Positions 1 through 8,641 of a stretch of 34,106 nucleotides of DNA are shown here, piece by piece. A program made the position numbers and the translations under genes. The DNA is from Desulfovibrio sp. DV (GTDB lineage Bacteria > Desulfobacterota > Desulfovibrionia > Desulfovibrionales > Desulfovibrionaceae). Where the stretch lies: NCBI RefSeq assembly GCF_001936595.1, contig NZ_MLBG01000042.1, forward strand, positions 1 to 34,106, written 5' to 3'. The notes beneath the pieces are model-generated. The model made no database searches. It was not told the DNA's origin and worked only from the letters and a program-made list of their open reading frames with translations. Every line of letters begins with the position of its first letter. The stretch's first letter is position 1.

Positions 1-1
1 C

Positions 2-469
2 GGCTGGCTCGTGGACCATGCCGTGCCTGGTCGCCTCCGGGCCTGGGGCCTTTGGATGGTGGTCCTGTTCGTTGCCATGGTGGCCAGTCGGGTGGTGGCC
101 ATGGCGGGCGGTGCGCAGGCCGGCTGGCTGCTCGTGTTCCATGGTCTGGCCCGCACGGGATTCGCCCTGGCCGTCATGGGCCTGCTGGCTGTGGCCCTGG
201 CCCGGACCGGGAAGCAGTCGCTGTGGCAGCGGCCCGGACTGGACGTGGCCTCCTTTGACCTTTACCTTCTGCATTTTCCGCCGGTCATCGTCTTGCAATA
301 CGCCCTGGTTGGAACGGAACTGCCGATTGTTGCCAAATTTGTCGTGTGCTTCCTGGTGCCTGCGGCGGCTTGTCTGGGGTTTGGCCGGCTTTTCGGGCGA
401 CAGCAGCGTCTGACTGTGCCGGTAATTGCCGCTGTCGCCTTTGTGCTTTGTCTGGTGGTCTGGGGGTGA
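2..469 (+). CDS. C-terminal part of a membrane acyltransferase-like protein (5' end outside window)
   Basis: The frame is open to the left edge, so this is the 3' end of a longer gene; an internal GTG at 11 is not a convincing start. About 155 residues are visible, almost wholly hydrophobic, with roughly four membrane segments. The segment FDLYLLHFPPVIVLQYAL resembles the 'YLLHxP' helix near the end of acyltransferase-3 (OafA/NodX-type) integral membrane enzymes, which acylate sugars at the cell surface. That family call rests on this one motif and the hydrophobic profile, so another multi-pass protein is possible. The gene stops at a TGA and is followed by about 175 bases without a recognisable gene. 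Confidence 0.55.
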   Translation, partial: GWLVDHAVPGRLRAWGLWMVVLFVAMVASRVVAMAGGAQAGWLLVFHGLARTGFALAVMGLLAVALARTGKQSLWQRPGLDVASFDLYLLHFPPVIVLQYALVGTELPIVAKFVVCFLVPAAACLGFGRLFGRQQRLTVPVIAAVAFVLCLVVWG

Positions 470-646
470 GGCCGTCGGGAGGATTCATGGACAAGTCGCA
501 TTGGGCGCTGGCAGGGCTTGGCGGCAGTGAGGCGCATTCGCAACGGGATCGGTCCGGTCTTTAATTCTTGGCCATCCGACCTTTTCATTCCCTCGTTGCC
601 GACAAAATGGCGGCCGGGGCAGCCAATCGCCAGAAGGAGTATCGAC

Positions 647-1090
647 ATGACCAATGAAGAGCAGTTGCAGCGCATTGCTCCCTGCGGCCTGGACTGTGGC
701 CGCTGTCTGGACAATCCGGCCAGCCCCATCGGCCGCCATGCCCGGGAACTGGCTCGGGAGCTTGGCGGTTTTGGCCGGCGGGCCGCGTTTTTCGCCCAGC
801 TCGATCCGGCCTTTGCCGCCTATCCGGACTTTGAACGTGTCCTGGCCAGACTGGGGCAGGGCGGCTGTTCGGGCTGCCGGACCGGGAAATGCCTGTTGGC
901 CGAGTGCCGGGTCAAGGATTGCGTGGTGGCGCGGGGAGTGGCTTTTTGCTTTGAATGCCCGAATTTTGCCGCCTGCGACCCGGGCCTGCCGCCGGGACTG
1001 GCCGAGCGCTGGCGGGCCAACAACCAGCGCATGGCCGCCTCCGGCCTGGATGCCTATGTGCTATGGCTGGGCGAGCAACCTCGCTACTGA
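647..1090 (+). CDS. DUF3795-type cysteine-rich protein
   Basis: A 147-residue protein. I chose the ATG at 647 because AAGGAG (634-639) lies 7 bases upstream; the frame is open further upstream but without a site. The N-terminus has C13, C17 and C20 (APCGLDCGRC), and the middle has a dense Cys cluster (GGCSGC, then GKC, AEC, KDC, FCFEC and AAC). This is the pattern of DUF3795 proteins, which probably bind a metal or iron-sulfur centre; no reaction is established for them. It is probably cytoplasmic, with no signal peptide or membrane segment. It is convergent with the MoaD-like gene, separated by 20 bases. The function is unknown. Confidence 0.75.
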   Translation: MTNEEQLQRIAPCGLDCGRCLDNPASPIGRHARELARELGGFGRRAAFFAQLDPAFAAYPDFERVLARLGQGGCSGCRTGKCLLAECRVKDCVVARGVAFCFECPNFAACDPGLPPGLAERWRANNQRMAASGLDAYVLWLGEQPRY

Positions 1091-1110
1091 GCGCGTCCCT
1101 GGGCGGTGGC

Positions 1111-1338
1111 TCAGCCGCCGCCCACGGGCGGGAAGATGCCCACCCGGTCGCCGTCGTGAAGGACGCGGTCCAGATCGACGGTCACGCCGTTGACGAACAC
1201 GATCTTGATCTCCTCGTGGGGAATGGCCAGGCGCGTGGCCAGGTCGAGGATGGTTTCCCCTTCAAGAATGGGAAACTCGCCGGCATTGCCGGGAGTCAGC
1301 GGGGCCAGGGTGGCGTAGCATTTGAGATCGATGGGCAT
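1111..1338 (-). CDS. MoaD/ThiS-family sulfur carrier protein
   Basis: A 75-residue protein with the ubiquitin-like small-carrier pattern. The middle reads ETILDLATRLAIP, followed by IVFVNGVTVDLDRVLHDGDRVGIFPPVGGG. The C-terminus ends in Gly-Gly, which in this family is adenylated by a MoeB/ThiF-type enzyme and thiocarboxylated to donate sulfur. The 'DGDRVGIFPPVGGG' ending is closer to MoaD (molybdopterin or tungstopterin synthesis) than to ThiS. A strong AGGAGG lies about 6 bases before the ATG. No moaE, moeB or pterin-enzyme gene is adjacent, so the partner must be elsewhere. It could serve tungsten or molybdenum cofactor assembly or another sulfur-transfer pathway. Confidence 0.85.
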   Translation of the reverse strand: MPIDLKCYATLAPLTPGNAGEFPILEGETILDLATRLAIPHEEIKIVFVNGVTVDLDRVLHDGDRVGIFPPVGGG

Positions 1339-1562
1339 GGCGTCCTCCTGGGGCCGGTGTTCTGGCCAGTCTTGTGTTTATGCCAACATATTTTTCTCTG
1401 TCTGTCCACGGTGCAGCAGTCGCCGGCAAGGCCCTGCAGCGTTGCCTAATCGGTTGGCCGCGTGTATGAACGATAAGGGTCGAATTTGGTTTGCCGCTTG
1501 TCGCGCCTCTCAAGCCGGCCGACAAGGTTTGCCAACCGCCAACCGCACCGGCGACCGGGAAT

Positions 1563-2405
1563 ATGGGAAGAATCTGGGGGTATCTCGGCGTTACGGCCGT
1601 TTTGGCAATGGGCATGGTTTGCTCGCTGCTCTATATCCGTTCCCCCAATACGCCTGTCCCCTCGGTCTGGTCCGGCGGGGAGATCCGGGTCGGCTATTCC
1701 AGCGAACCGCCGTATTCCTTTCGCACGCCCGAAGGCAATGTCACGGGCGTGGGGCCGGAGATCGCCAAGGCTGTGCTCGGCAGAATGGGTGTGGAGCGCA
1801 TCCGCTGGGTGCTGCTTGATTTCGGCAAGGCCATAAGCGCCCTGGAAGCCGGCCAGATCGACCTGCTGGCCAACGGACTGTTTATAACGCCCGGTCGGGC
1901 GGCCAGGATCCTTTTTTCACTGCCCTACTGCGCCGTGGGCCAGGGATTGCTCGTGCGCTCGGGCAATCCTCGCCAATTGCACTCCTATGAAGACGTGGCT
2001 GCGGCTTCCGATGTGGTGGCCGCCGTCCTGGATGGATCAGTGGAGCAGCAGGCGCTCGTGAGCCTTGGTTTGACGCCCGAACGCCTGTTTGTCGTCCCGG
2101 ACCCGGCCAGCGGCCTGGCCGCCGTGCGGGTTGGTCGGGCCGATTGTCTGGCCCTGTCCGGGCCGACGGTGCATTGGCTGGCCGGCGAGTCGGCCGGTGA
2201 AGCAGAGCCGGCCGTCCCCTTGCATCAGCCCGCAGCCATTCCCAGGGGCCAAAGCGCCTATGCCGTGCGCCAAAGTGACGGCAAACTGGCTGCAGCTGTC
2301 GATGCCATCCTTCGGGAATACATCGGCAGCCCTGAACATCTGGCCCGCGCCACACCGCTGGGTTTTGGCCCGGACACCCTGCCCGAGTGGAGCCGCGTCC
2401 GATGA
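1563..2405 (+). CDS. Periplasmic solute-binding protein (SBP_bac_3 family), membrane-anchored
   Basis: A protein of 280 residues from the ATG at 1563; a TTG at 1491 also opens the frame, but 1563 places a hydrophobic signal or anchor (GYLGVTAVLAMGMVCSLLYI) at the N-terminus. The mature part starts IRVGYSSEPPYSF and continues NVTGVGPEIAKAVLGRMGV, typical of family-3 amino-acid or ectoine-type binding proteins (EhuB-like in flavour). No clear signal-peptidase site follows the hydrophobic stretch, so it may stay membrane-tethered. No ABC permease or ATPase gene is adjacent. Instead its stop overlaps the start of a sensor kinase (ATGA, 2402-2405). The inferred role is a periplasmic ligand sensor feeding that kinase; the ligand is unknown. 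Confidence 0.8.
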   Translation: MGRIWGYLGVTAVLAMGMVCSLLYIRSPNTPVPSVWSGGEIRVGYSSEPPYSFRTPEGNVTGVGPEIAKAVLGRMGVERIRWVLLDFGKAISALEAGQIDLLANGLFITPGRAARILFSLPYCAVGQGLLVRSGNPRQLHSYEDVAAASDVVAAVLDGSVEQQALVSLGLTPERLFVVPDPASGLAAVRVGRADCLALSGPTVHWLAGESAGEAEPAVPLHQPAAIPRGQSAYAVRQSDGKLAAAVDAILREYIGSPEHLARATPLGFGPDTLPEWSRVR

Positions 2406-5023
2406 ACATCCCGTCAAGCTGCAACGCGAGACGGTCCCGGACACGCGGCTGGATCGATCTGCACCTCTACGCCATGGCCTCGGCCGCGCTCCTGACCGGT
2501 GTTCTGCTGTGGTGGACCAACACCTCCTGGCGGGAGAGTTTCGAGGCCTATCCGCCGGTCCTGGACAAGTTGCGGCTGGTGCGGGCCGATACCGTCAAGG
2601 GCTATCTGGCTGTTGAGCGCCATATGGCCGGGGAGCAGCTCGTCCGCCTGCCGGATGTGGATGCCTTTTTCGAGCAGGCCATAAGCGGTTGCGACGACAT
2701 CGCTCAGGCCATGGGTATCGCCGAGCACCAGCCCCACGACAGCGCTGCCAGTTCCGCGTTCCTGGCCACCCTTGCGCAGTATGCCAGAGGCATAGGGCAA
2801 TTCCGGGATATGGCCAGGCAAGGGGTGTCGGCCGATGCGGCCAGCCTCAAACGCTATGGCGTGGAACGCCAGGTTGCCTTTGCCGCATTGGAGAAGCTGG
2901 CCGATACCCTGGACGACGAGGTACAGCATCGTATTGGCGCTGCGGCCAAACGCCAGGACCGGCTCAATAACGTGCTCTTTTTTGCCTGGCTGTCGTTTCT
3001 GGCCTTTCTGGCCGTGAGCCTCGCCCTGGCCGCGGCGCGGCGACGCAAGGCCGAGCAGGCCATGGTGGCCAGCGAGGAGAAATACCGGTCCCTGTTCGAT
3101 CAGGTCCGCGATGTCATCCTGGTGGTGGAACAGGGCACGGGGCGCATCCTCGACTGCAACCGGGCCGTCGTAGCAGAGTGGGGCTACGAGCCCTCCGAAC
3201 TTGTCGGCAAGACCTCGTCCCTGCTTGGACTGCCGGACGGATTCGGCCTGTTTGGCGATACCGTGGTCCAGTGCGGCCCCAAAGGACCGACCGACAGTCC
3301 GACCGCTGTTCGGGAAACCCGTCTTGTTGTCAAATCCGGTGAAGCGCGCGACGTCTCTGTCCGATCGGGGCTGTTCAGCCTTGGTGAAACGCAGGTGCGC
3401 CTGGATATTTTTCGAGATGTCACCGAACTCAAAAAAGATGAATTCGCCCTGCGCGAGCGGGAAGCCATGCTGCGAAGTCTGGGCGACAATCTGCCGAACG
3501 GGGTCATCTACACCATGGAAATTGCTGCCGACGGCAGCCGCAGGTTTCTCTACATCAGCCAGGGCCTGGAACATATTTTGGGGTTGCCGGTAGCCAAGGC
3601 GCTTTTGGATGCCAATGCCGTGTTTGATCTTATCAATTTTGAAGATCGGGAGCGGTTGCGCCAGGCCGAGAGCGAGGCCCTGGCCGGCGGGACGGAGCTT
3701 GACATCCAGGCCCGCGTCATTTCCCGCGACGGCTCCGAGCGATGGGGGCAGTTTCGCGCCGCGCCGCGTCCGGCTGAGGGCGGTTTCGTGCTGTTTGACG
3801 GGGTATACTTTGATATCAGCGACCAGAAACGGACCGAGGAGCACCTGCGTCAGGCCAAAGCCGAAGCCGAGGCAGCCAGTCGGGCCAAAAGCGAATTCCT
3901 GGCCAATATCAGCCACGAGGTCCGCACGCCGTTAAACGGTGTCCTCGGCATGCTCCAACTTCTGGAAACAGCTTCGTTAACCGATGAAGAGGCCCACTAT
4001 GTGGCCACGGCCCTGAGTTGCGGCCGGGGGCTGGTGCGGGTGCTGGCCGATATCCTCGACTTCAGTCTCCTTGACGCCGGGACCTTGGCGTTAAAAGACG
4101 ACCGCACGGATGTCCGGGCCATTGTCGCCGATGTGCTCGAGGTCTTGGCCATAGAATGCCGCAACAAGGGCGTCGCCGCCAGGGTCGAGGTGGCGGCCGA
4201 CGTGCCGCAGCGCCTGTTGGTCGATGCCGCCCGGCTGCGCCAGATCCTGTTTAACGTGGTGGGCAATGCCGTTAAATTCACCCAGGCCGGGTCGGTCTCG
4301 GTTTCCGTTTCCGTGGCCTCCCGCCTGGGCGAGACCATCACTGTGTTGTGCAGCGTGGCCGACACCGGCATCGGGATGCCCGATAGCCAGCTCGACGCCA
4401 TTTTCGAGCCATTTACCCAGGTCGATGGGTCGCTGACCCGCAAGTATGGTGGCACGGGCCTGGGCCTTGGCATCGTCAAGCGCCTCACCTCCCTGCTCGG
4501 GGGCCATATGGCCGTGGAAAGCCGCCAGGGTGTCGGAACCCGGTTCGATATTGCCATCCCCTGCCGCCTGTCCGAGCCGGCAACGCTGCAACCGCCCGCC
4601 CCGCCCCTCGAACATCCCGGTCCTCCGGGGACCAGGGTGCTTGTGGTCGAAGACGACGCGGTCAATCGCATGGCCACGGTCATTATGCTCAAAAAAATGG
4701 GCTTTGCCGTGGAGGCGGTGGAGGATGGGGATCGGGTGCTTGAGACCCTGGCCGGCAAGTCTTTCGATGTGGTGCTTATGGACATTCAGATGCCCCGGGT
4801 CAGCGGCGACGAGGCCACCCGACGCATCCGCCAGGGCGCGCATCCCGGCGTCGACGCCACCATCCCGGTCATTGCCCTGACCGCCCATGCCATGGATGGC
4901 GACCGCGAACGCTATCTCGACAGCGGCATGGATGATTACCTGTCCAAACCCGTGGACGTCGCCGCCCTGCGCGATGCCGTGCTGCGGGCCGTGGCCGCCC
5001 GGCGCAAAGCCCCGTCGGCCTGA
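2402..5023 (+). CDS. Membrane hybrid sensor histidine kinase (helical periplasmic domain, two PAS, HisKA, HATPase, REC)
   Basis: An 873-residue protein starting at the ATG that overlaps the stop of the binding-protein gene, so the two are translationally coupled. TM1 is at about 22-40 and TM2 at about 191-213, enclosing a mostly helical periplasmic domain. PAS domains follow at about 222-340 and 353-480. The HisKA H-box NISHEVRTP carries phospho-acceptor H505. The ATPase domain at about 605-723 has the N-box ([11 protein letters not shown]), DTGIGM and [11 protein letters not shown]. The C-terminal receiver at about 745-865 has VVEDD, phospho-acceptor D794 (LMDIQMP) and SKP. All key catalytic residues are present. 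The hybrid layout implies a phosphorelay through a separate Hpt protein or direct output; no partner response regulator is adjacent. Confidence 0.93.
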   Translation: MNIPSSCNARRSRTRGWIDLHLYAMASAALLTGVLLWWTNTSWRESFEAYPPVLDKLRLVRADTVKGYLAVERHMAGEQLVRLPDVDAFFEQAISGCDDIAQAMGIAEHQPHDSAASSAFLATLAQYARGIGQFRDMARQGVSADAASLKRYGVERQVAFAALEKLADTLDDEVQHRIGAAAKRQDRLNNVLFFAWLSFLAFLAVSLALAAARRRKAEQAMVASEEKYRSLFDQVRDVILVVEQGTGRILDCNRAVVAEWGYEPSELVGKTSSLLGLPDGFGLFGDTVVQCGPKGPTDSPTAVRETRLVVKSGEARDVSVRSGLFSLGETQVRLDIFRDVTELKKDEFALREREAMLRSLGDNLPNGVIYTMEIAADGSRRFLYISQGLEHILGLPVAKALLDANAVFDLINFEDRERLRQAESEALAGGTELDIQARVISRDGSERWGQFRAAPRPAEGGFVLFDGVYFDISDQKRTEEHLRQAKAEAEAASRAKSEFLANISHEVRTPLNGVLGMLQLLETASLTDEEAHYVATALSCGRGLVRVLADILDFSLLDAGTLALKDDRTDVRAIVADVLEVLAIECRNKGVAARVEVAADVPQRLLVDAARLRQILFNVVGNAVKFTQAGSVSVSVSVASRLGETITVLCSVADTGIGMPDSQLDAIFEPFTQVDGSLTRKYGGTGLGLGIVKRLTSLLGGHMAVESRQGVGTRFDIAIPCRLSEPATLQPPAPPLEHPGPPGTRVLVVEDDAVNRMATVIMLKKMGFAVEAVEDGDRVLETLAGKSFDVVLMDIQMPRVSGDEATRRIRQGAHPGVDATIPVIALTAHAMDGDRERYLDSGMDDYLSKPVDVAALRDAVLRAVAARRKAPSA

Positions 5024-5077
5024 TTTTTCCCTGTTCGTTGCCCCAAACGCCAGAGACACCGCTTCGGAGGCTCCCCC

Positions 5078-6730
5078 ATGCAACAAACCGTAATCGAACT
5101 GCTCATCGCCCGCCTCAAGGAAATCGGCATCACCGACGTGTTCGGCGTGCCCGGCGATTTCGCCTTCGCCTTAAACGACGCCATCGACAACGATCCCGAC
5201 ATGCGCTGGATCGGCTGCACCAATGAGCTCAATGCCGCCTATGCCGCCGACGGCTATGCCCGCATCAAGGGGCGTGCCGCCCTTTGCACCACCTACGGTG
5301 TGGGCGAACTGTCGGCCCTGTGCGGCGTGGCCGGCTCCTATACCGAGCATTTGCCTGTCTTTCATCTGGTCGGGATGCCGTCCATTTCCACCCAGCAATC
5401 CCGGCGTATCGTCCACCACACCCTGGGAGACGGCCTGTTTGACGCCTTTTCCACCATGACCAAGCCGGTGGTGTGCGCCAGCGCCATCCTGACCGCCGAG
5501 AACGCCGCCTGCCAGATCGAGCGCTGCATCGAGGCGGCCATTGCCCGCAACCGGCCGGTCTACATGGCCCTGCCCCAGGATCAGGCCGACAAGCCCCTGC
5601 CCGGACAGTATGTCTGCGCCCCTGAGGCTCCGGTCAGCAATCCGCCGGTCCTGGCCGCAGCCATAGAGGCCATTGTCGAAAAAATCACCGCTGCCGGCTC
5701 GACCGTGGTCCTGGCCGGCTATCTCATTGCCCGGCTCGGCCTTCGCGGCGAAGCCCATGAACTGCTCACCCGCACCGGCCTGCCCTATGCCACCATGTTC
5801 ATGGACAAGACCGCCCTGGATGAGACGCATCCAAGCTACATCGGGCTCTACGACGGCCGTATCATGAACCCGGAGGTGCGCGATTTCGTGGAAGGCTGCG
5901 ACTGCGTCCTGAACCTGGGGGCGCAGTGGAGCGATTTCAACACCGGGGCCTTTACCGCCCATATCGACCCCAGCCGCATGGTCGCAGTCATGCAGCACGA
6001 GGTGCGGGTGGGCCACGCGGTTTTTGCCCATGTGGAGATGCGCGACGTCCTGGCCGGGCTGGCCCGGGTGTTGCCCCACAAGCCGGCCTCCGGTCCCCGG
6101 GCCAGGGGCCTGGGCCAGCCCAAGGGCGCACCGGAGGATCCCATCACCCCGGACTATCTCTATCCGCGCTGGGAGCAGTTTCTGCGCCCGGGCGACGTGG
6201 TCATGGCCGAGACCGGCACGGTATCCATGGGACTGGGGTTTGCGCTCATGCCCGAGGGGGCGGAATTTTTTAATCAGACCCTGTGGGGAGCCATTGGCTG
6301 GGCCACGCCGGCCTCGTTCGGGGCCGCCCTGGCCGCGCCCGAGCGCCGCACGCTCCTTTTTACCGGCGAAGGCTCGCACCAGATGACGGTCCAGGAACTT
6401 GGCCAGTTCGGGATGCATGGACTCAAACCCATCGTCTTTTGCCTCAACAACGACGGCTATCTGATCGAGCGGCTGTTGTGCAAAAATCCCCTGAGCAGTT
6501 ACAACGATCTGGCACCCTGGAACTATGCCCAATTGCCGGCGGCCTTTGGCCTGACCGATTGGTACTGCGCCAAGGTGAGCACCAACGCCGAACTGGAGCA
6601 GGCCCTGGCCAGGGCCGAGACCTGCGGCACCGGGGCCTATATCGAGGTGGTGATGGATCGCATGGCTGCTTCGCCCCTGGCCCAGAAGCTCGGGGAGTCG
6701 ATCAAGACGCTCTACGCCAGCGCCAAATAA
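5078..6730 (+). CDS. Thiamine-diphosphate 2-oxo-acid decarboxylase (pyruvate/indolepyruvate decarboxylase type)
   Basis: A 550-residue cytoplasmic enzyme, the usual length for the PDC/IPDC family, with GGAGG at 5066-5070 eight bases before the ATG. It decarboxylates a 2-oxo acid non-oxidatively to an aldehyde. D27 (VPGDF), E50 (NELNAAYAADGYAR), the pair H113-H114 (RIVHHTLGDG) and E464 (NDGYLIERLL) match the catalytic set of Zymomonas PDC, the first four at identical numbers. The ThDP/Mg motif runs from G430 (GEGSHQMTVQEL) to LNND; it has Glu431 where most relatives have Asp. Substrate (pyruvate, indolepyruvate or branched 2-oxo acid) cannot be read from sequence. It follows the sensor kinase by 54 bases and may or may not be co-transcribed. 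Confidence 0.9.
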   Translation: MQQTVIELLIARLKEIGITDVFGVPGDFAFALNDAIDNDPDMRWIGCTNELNAAYAADGYARIKGRAALCTTYGVGELSALCGVAGSYTEHLPVFHLVGMPSISTQQSRRIVHHTLGDGLFDAFSTMTKPVVCASAILTAENAACQIERCIEAAIARNRPVYMALPQDQADKPLPGQYVCAPEAPVSNPPVLAAAIEAIVEKITAAGSTVVLAGYLIARLGLRGEAHELLTRTGLPYATMFMDKTALDETHPSYIGLYDGRIMNPEVRDFVEGCDCVLNLGAQWSDFNTGAFTAHIDPSRMVAVMQHEVRVGHAVFAHVEMRDVLAGLARVLPHKPASGPRARGLGQPKGAPEDPITPDYLYPRWEQFLRPGDVVMAETGTVSMGLGFALMPEGAEFFNQTLWGAIGWATPASFGAALAAPERRTLLFTGEGSHQMTVQELGQFGMHGLKPIVFCLNNDGYLIERLLCKNPLSSYNDLAPWNYAQLPAAFGLTDWYCAKVSTNAELEQALARAETCGTGAYIEVVMDRMAASPLAQKLGESIKTLYASAK

Positions 6731-6743
6731 GCTCAAGCGTCCC

Positions 6744-6764
6744 GGGCAAAACGCCGCTTTGCCC
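6744..6764. terminator. Short inverted repeat between convergent genes
   Basis: GGGCAAA (6744-6750) and TTTGCCC (6758-6764) form a 7-bp stem with a 7-base loop, placed between the convergent ends of the decarboxylase and the globin-coupled kinase. No T-run follows on either strand, so a terminator role is only a guess from position. Confidence 0.3.
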
Positions 6765-6811
6765 AGGGCGAGGGCAAAGCCGGCGAAGACAATCAAGCCC
6801 GGTGATCGGCC

Positions 6812-7972
6812 TTAGACCGCAGCGGCCGGGGCCTGGGGCAGGGTCACGACGCATCGCGTCCCGCCGGACAGCAGTCCCATGGCGATGCCGCCGGAATACT
6901 TGCGGGTGATGGCCTTGGCCATGGCCAGCCCCATGCCCGTGGCCATGGGATCGGTGGAGTGAAAGGGGCTGAAAATCCGGGTCAGTTCTTCGGCGCTGAG
7001 GGTCTGGCCGGTGTTGTCGATGGTCAGTTTGGCAAACCCCGGGCGACCTTCGCTTGGCTGGCAGCGCACGGTCACGCGCGGGTCGCCGGGCGCGGCGTAG
7101 CGCACCGCGTTGTCGAGAAGGGCGGCGAGCAGGGCATCGAGGTCGGCCGGGGCCACGGCCAGCCGGTCGGCCTCGGGCGCGATGTCCACGTTAAGGACGG
7201 CCTTGGGCCGGTCGGGAAGGCTGGCAATCCGGGCCAGGACCGTGTGCAGCAGCGGCGTCAGCACCGTGGCCTCGGCCACCGGCTCGCGGTCGGTCACGTC
7301 CATGTAGCGGGTCACGGAGCGGGCCAGGGCGTCCAGCCGGCCGGCTTCCTCCAGCACGATTTGCGCGGCTTCGGCCACGTCGGCGTCCTGGCTGTGCAGA
7401 CGGATAAGCCGTCTGGCTTGGCCGCCGATGACCGCGATGGGGTTTCGCACCTGATGGGCGATACCCTGGATGACATCCAGTTCGCACCGGGTGGCGAAGG
7501 TCACATAGGCATCGGTCTCCACCAGCAGGCTGAAATCGATCAAGGCGTCAATGGAGCGCAGCACTCCCGGCGCATCGGCCGCAGGCAGGCTGGCCGCGAC
7601 CCTTTCGTGCAGGTAGGCCCGGGCCAGGGCATAGGCCATGCTGATCAGCCGGTGGTCCACGTTGTAGGCCACATGGGCCTGACCGCTGCGCCACAGCCGG
7701 GTGAGGAGTTCCTCGCCAAGGCCCTGGCGGAAAAGCCCGGTAAACCACTCGGCCCAGTTGCGCCGCAACTTGGCCGGGTCCGGCAGATTGTCCTGGATGA
7801 TGCGCAACTGTGGCGCTTCCTTGACGAACCCCTGGATGCGGTCGGCAAAGTCGTCAGGCCTCGCCCCCAGGACCTCGCCCCAGCGGGCCAGCGGGTTTTC
7901 CGTCAGATCCGAGAGGCCGAGCAGTTCGCGAAAGCGGAACAAGCGTTCCGTGGGGATATCGGAAAAGGGCAT
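6812..7972 (-). CDS. Globin-coupled sensor histidine kinase
   Basis: A 386-residue soluble protein; ATG at 7972 preceded by AAGGGA. Residues about 10-135 resemble the protoglobin/globin-sensor domain: helices ending in the F-helix-like segment RSGQAHVAYNVDHRLISMAYAL, where H100 is the likely proximal haem ligand. The kinase half has an H-box IAHQVRNPIAVIGG with phospho-acceptor H173, an N-box LDALLAALLDNAVRYA, then IDNTGQTLS and an NtrB-like FSPFHSTDPMATGMGLAMAK. There are no membrane segments. By family precedent the haem would bind O2, NO or CO and control autophosphorylation. No response regulator is adjacent. Haem binding is inferred from the pattern of one His and helix spacing. Confidence 0.82.
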   Translation of the reverse strand: MPFSDIPTERLFRFRELLGLSDLTENPLARWGEVLGARPDDFADRIQGFVKEAPQLRIIQDNLPDPAKLRRNWAEWFTGLFRQGLGEELLTRLWRSGQAHVAYNVDHRLISMAYALARAYLHERVAASLPAADAPGVLRSIDALIDFSLLVETDAYVTFATRCELDVIQGIAHQVRNPIAVIGGQARRLIRLHSQDADVAEAAQIVLEEAGRLDALARSVTRYMDVTDREPVAEATVLTPLLHTVLARIASLPDRPKAVLNVDIAPEADRLAVAPADLDALLAALLDNAVRYAAPGDPRVTVRCQPSEGRPGFAKLTIDNTGQTLSAEELTRIFSPFHSTDPMATGMGLAMAKAITRKYSGGIAMGLLSGGTRCVVTLPQAPAAAV

Positions 7973-8140
7973 TTGCCTGTCCCTTCGGGCGGTGCGGCGT
8001 CTTGGTCGAGGCAGGGGCCGGCGCTGCCGCAGCCCAGGTCAGAGAGTAACGATGTTTCCTGACCATACTGCCTGTTGCCGTATTGGACAAGCCGGCGCAG
8101 TGCCATTGCCGGCCGTCGCCGGGCAGACCATATCGGACAA

Positions 8141-8557
8141 TCACTCGCCGATAATCTTGACCAACACCCGCTTTTTGCGCCGACCGTCGAATTCGCCGTA
8201 AAAGATGCGCTCCCAGGTGCCGAAATCCAGCCGGCCGGCCGTGACGGCCACCACGACCTCCCGGCCCATGATCTGGCGCTTCATGTGGGCGTCGGCATTG
8301 TCCTCGCCGACGTTGTGGCGATAGCCGGACACCGGCTCGTGGGGAGCGAGCTTTTCCAGCCAGACCTCGTAGTCGTGGTGCAGGCCGGATTCGTCGTCGT
8401 TGATAAATACTGAGGCGGTGATGTGCATGGCGTTGACCAGACACAGGCCTTCCGCGATGCCGGAGGCGTCGATGCAGTCCTGGACCTCACGGGTGATGTT
8501 TACAAACCCACGACGCGACGGGACATTGAACCACAGTTCCTTGCGATAGCTTTTCAT
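8141..8557 (-). CDS. yjbQ: YjbQ/UPF0047 family protein (secondary thiamine-phosphate synthase-like)
   Basis: A 138-residue protein, full length for the family. Characteristic blocks are [49 protein letters not shown] and [25 protein letters not shown]; the conserved His residues probably bind a metal. Members have weak thiamine-phosphate synthase activity in vitro and are annotated accordingly, but the physiological role is not settled. It is in the same direction as the upstream oxidoreductase gene but separated by a strong terminator hairpin, so it is probably transcribed on its own. About 170 bases without an evident gene lie between it and the globin-coupled kinase gene. Confidence 0.88.
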   Translation of the reverse strand: MKSYRKELWFNVPSRRGFVNITREVQDCIDASGIAEGLCLVNAMHITASVFINDDESGLHHDYEVWLEKLAPHEPVSGYRHNVGEDNADAHMKRQIMGREVVVAVTAGRLDFGTWERIFYGEFDGRRKKRVLVKIIGE

Positions 8558-8593
8558 GGCGCGGCTCCAGGCGTTTTTCGTCCTGTAGCCGAA

Positions 8594-8616
8594 ACGGCCG
8601 GGATTGTCCCGGCCGT
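8594..8616 (-). terminator. Terminator hairpin after the disulfide-reductase gene
   Basis: A perfect 10-bp inverted repeat (ACGGCCGGGA and TCCCGGCCGT) with a 3-base loop, 26 bases past the stop of the oxidoreductase gene. On the minus strand the stem is followed by TTTC, a weak T-run. Confidence 0.65.
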
Positions 8617-8641
8617 CTCCCCGCAGCCGCGCCAGCCGGGC

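Noticed and set aside
5171-6796. 541-codon open frame antisense to the decarboxylase (and similar long antisense frames at 2414-3916, 8981-10432 and 10212-11828)
   Set aside because: Products of high-GC codon bias on the opposite strand; the sense frames carry all family motifs.
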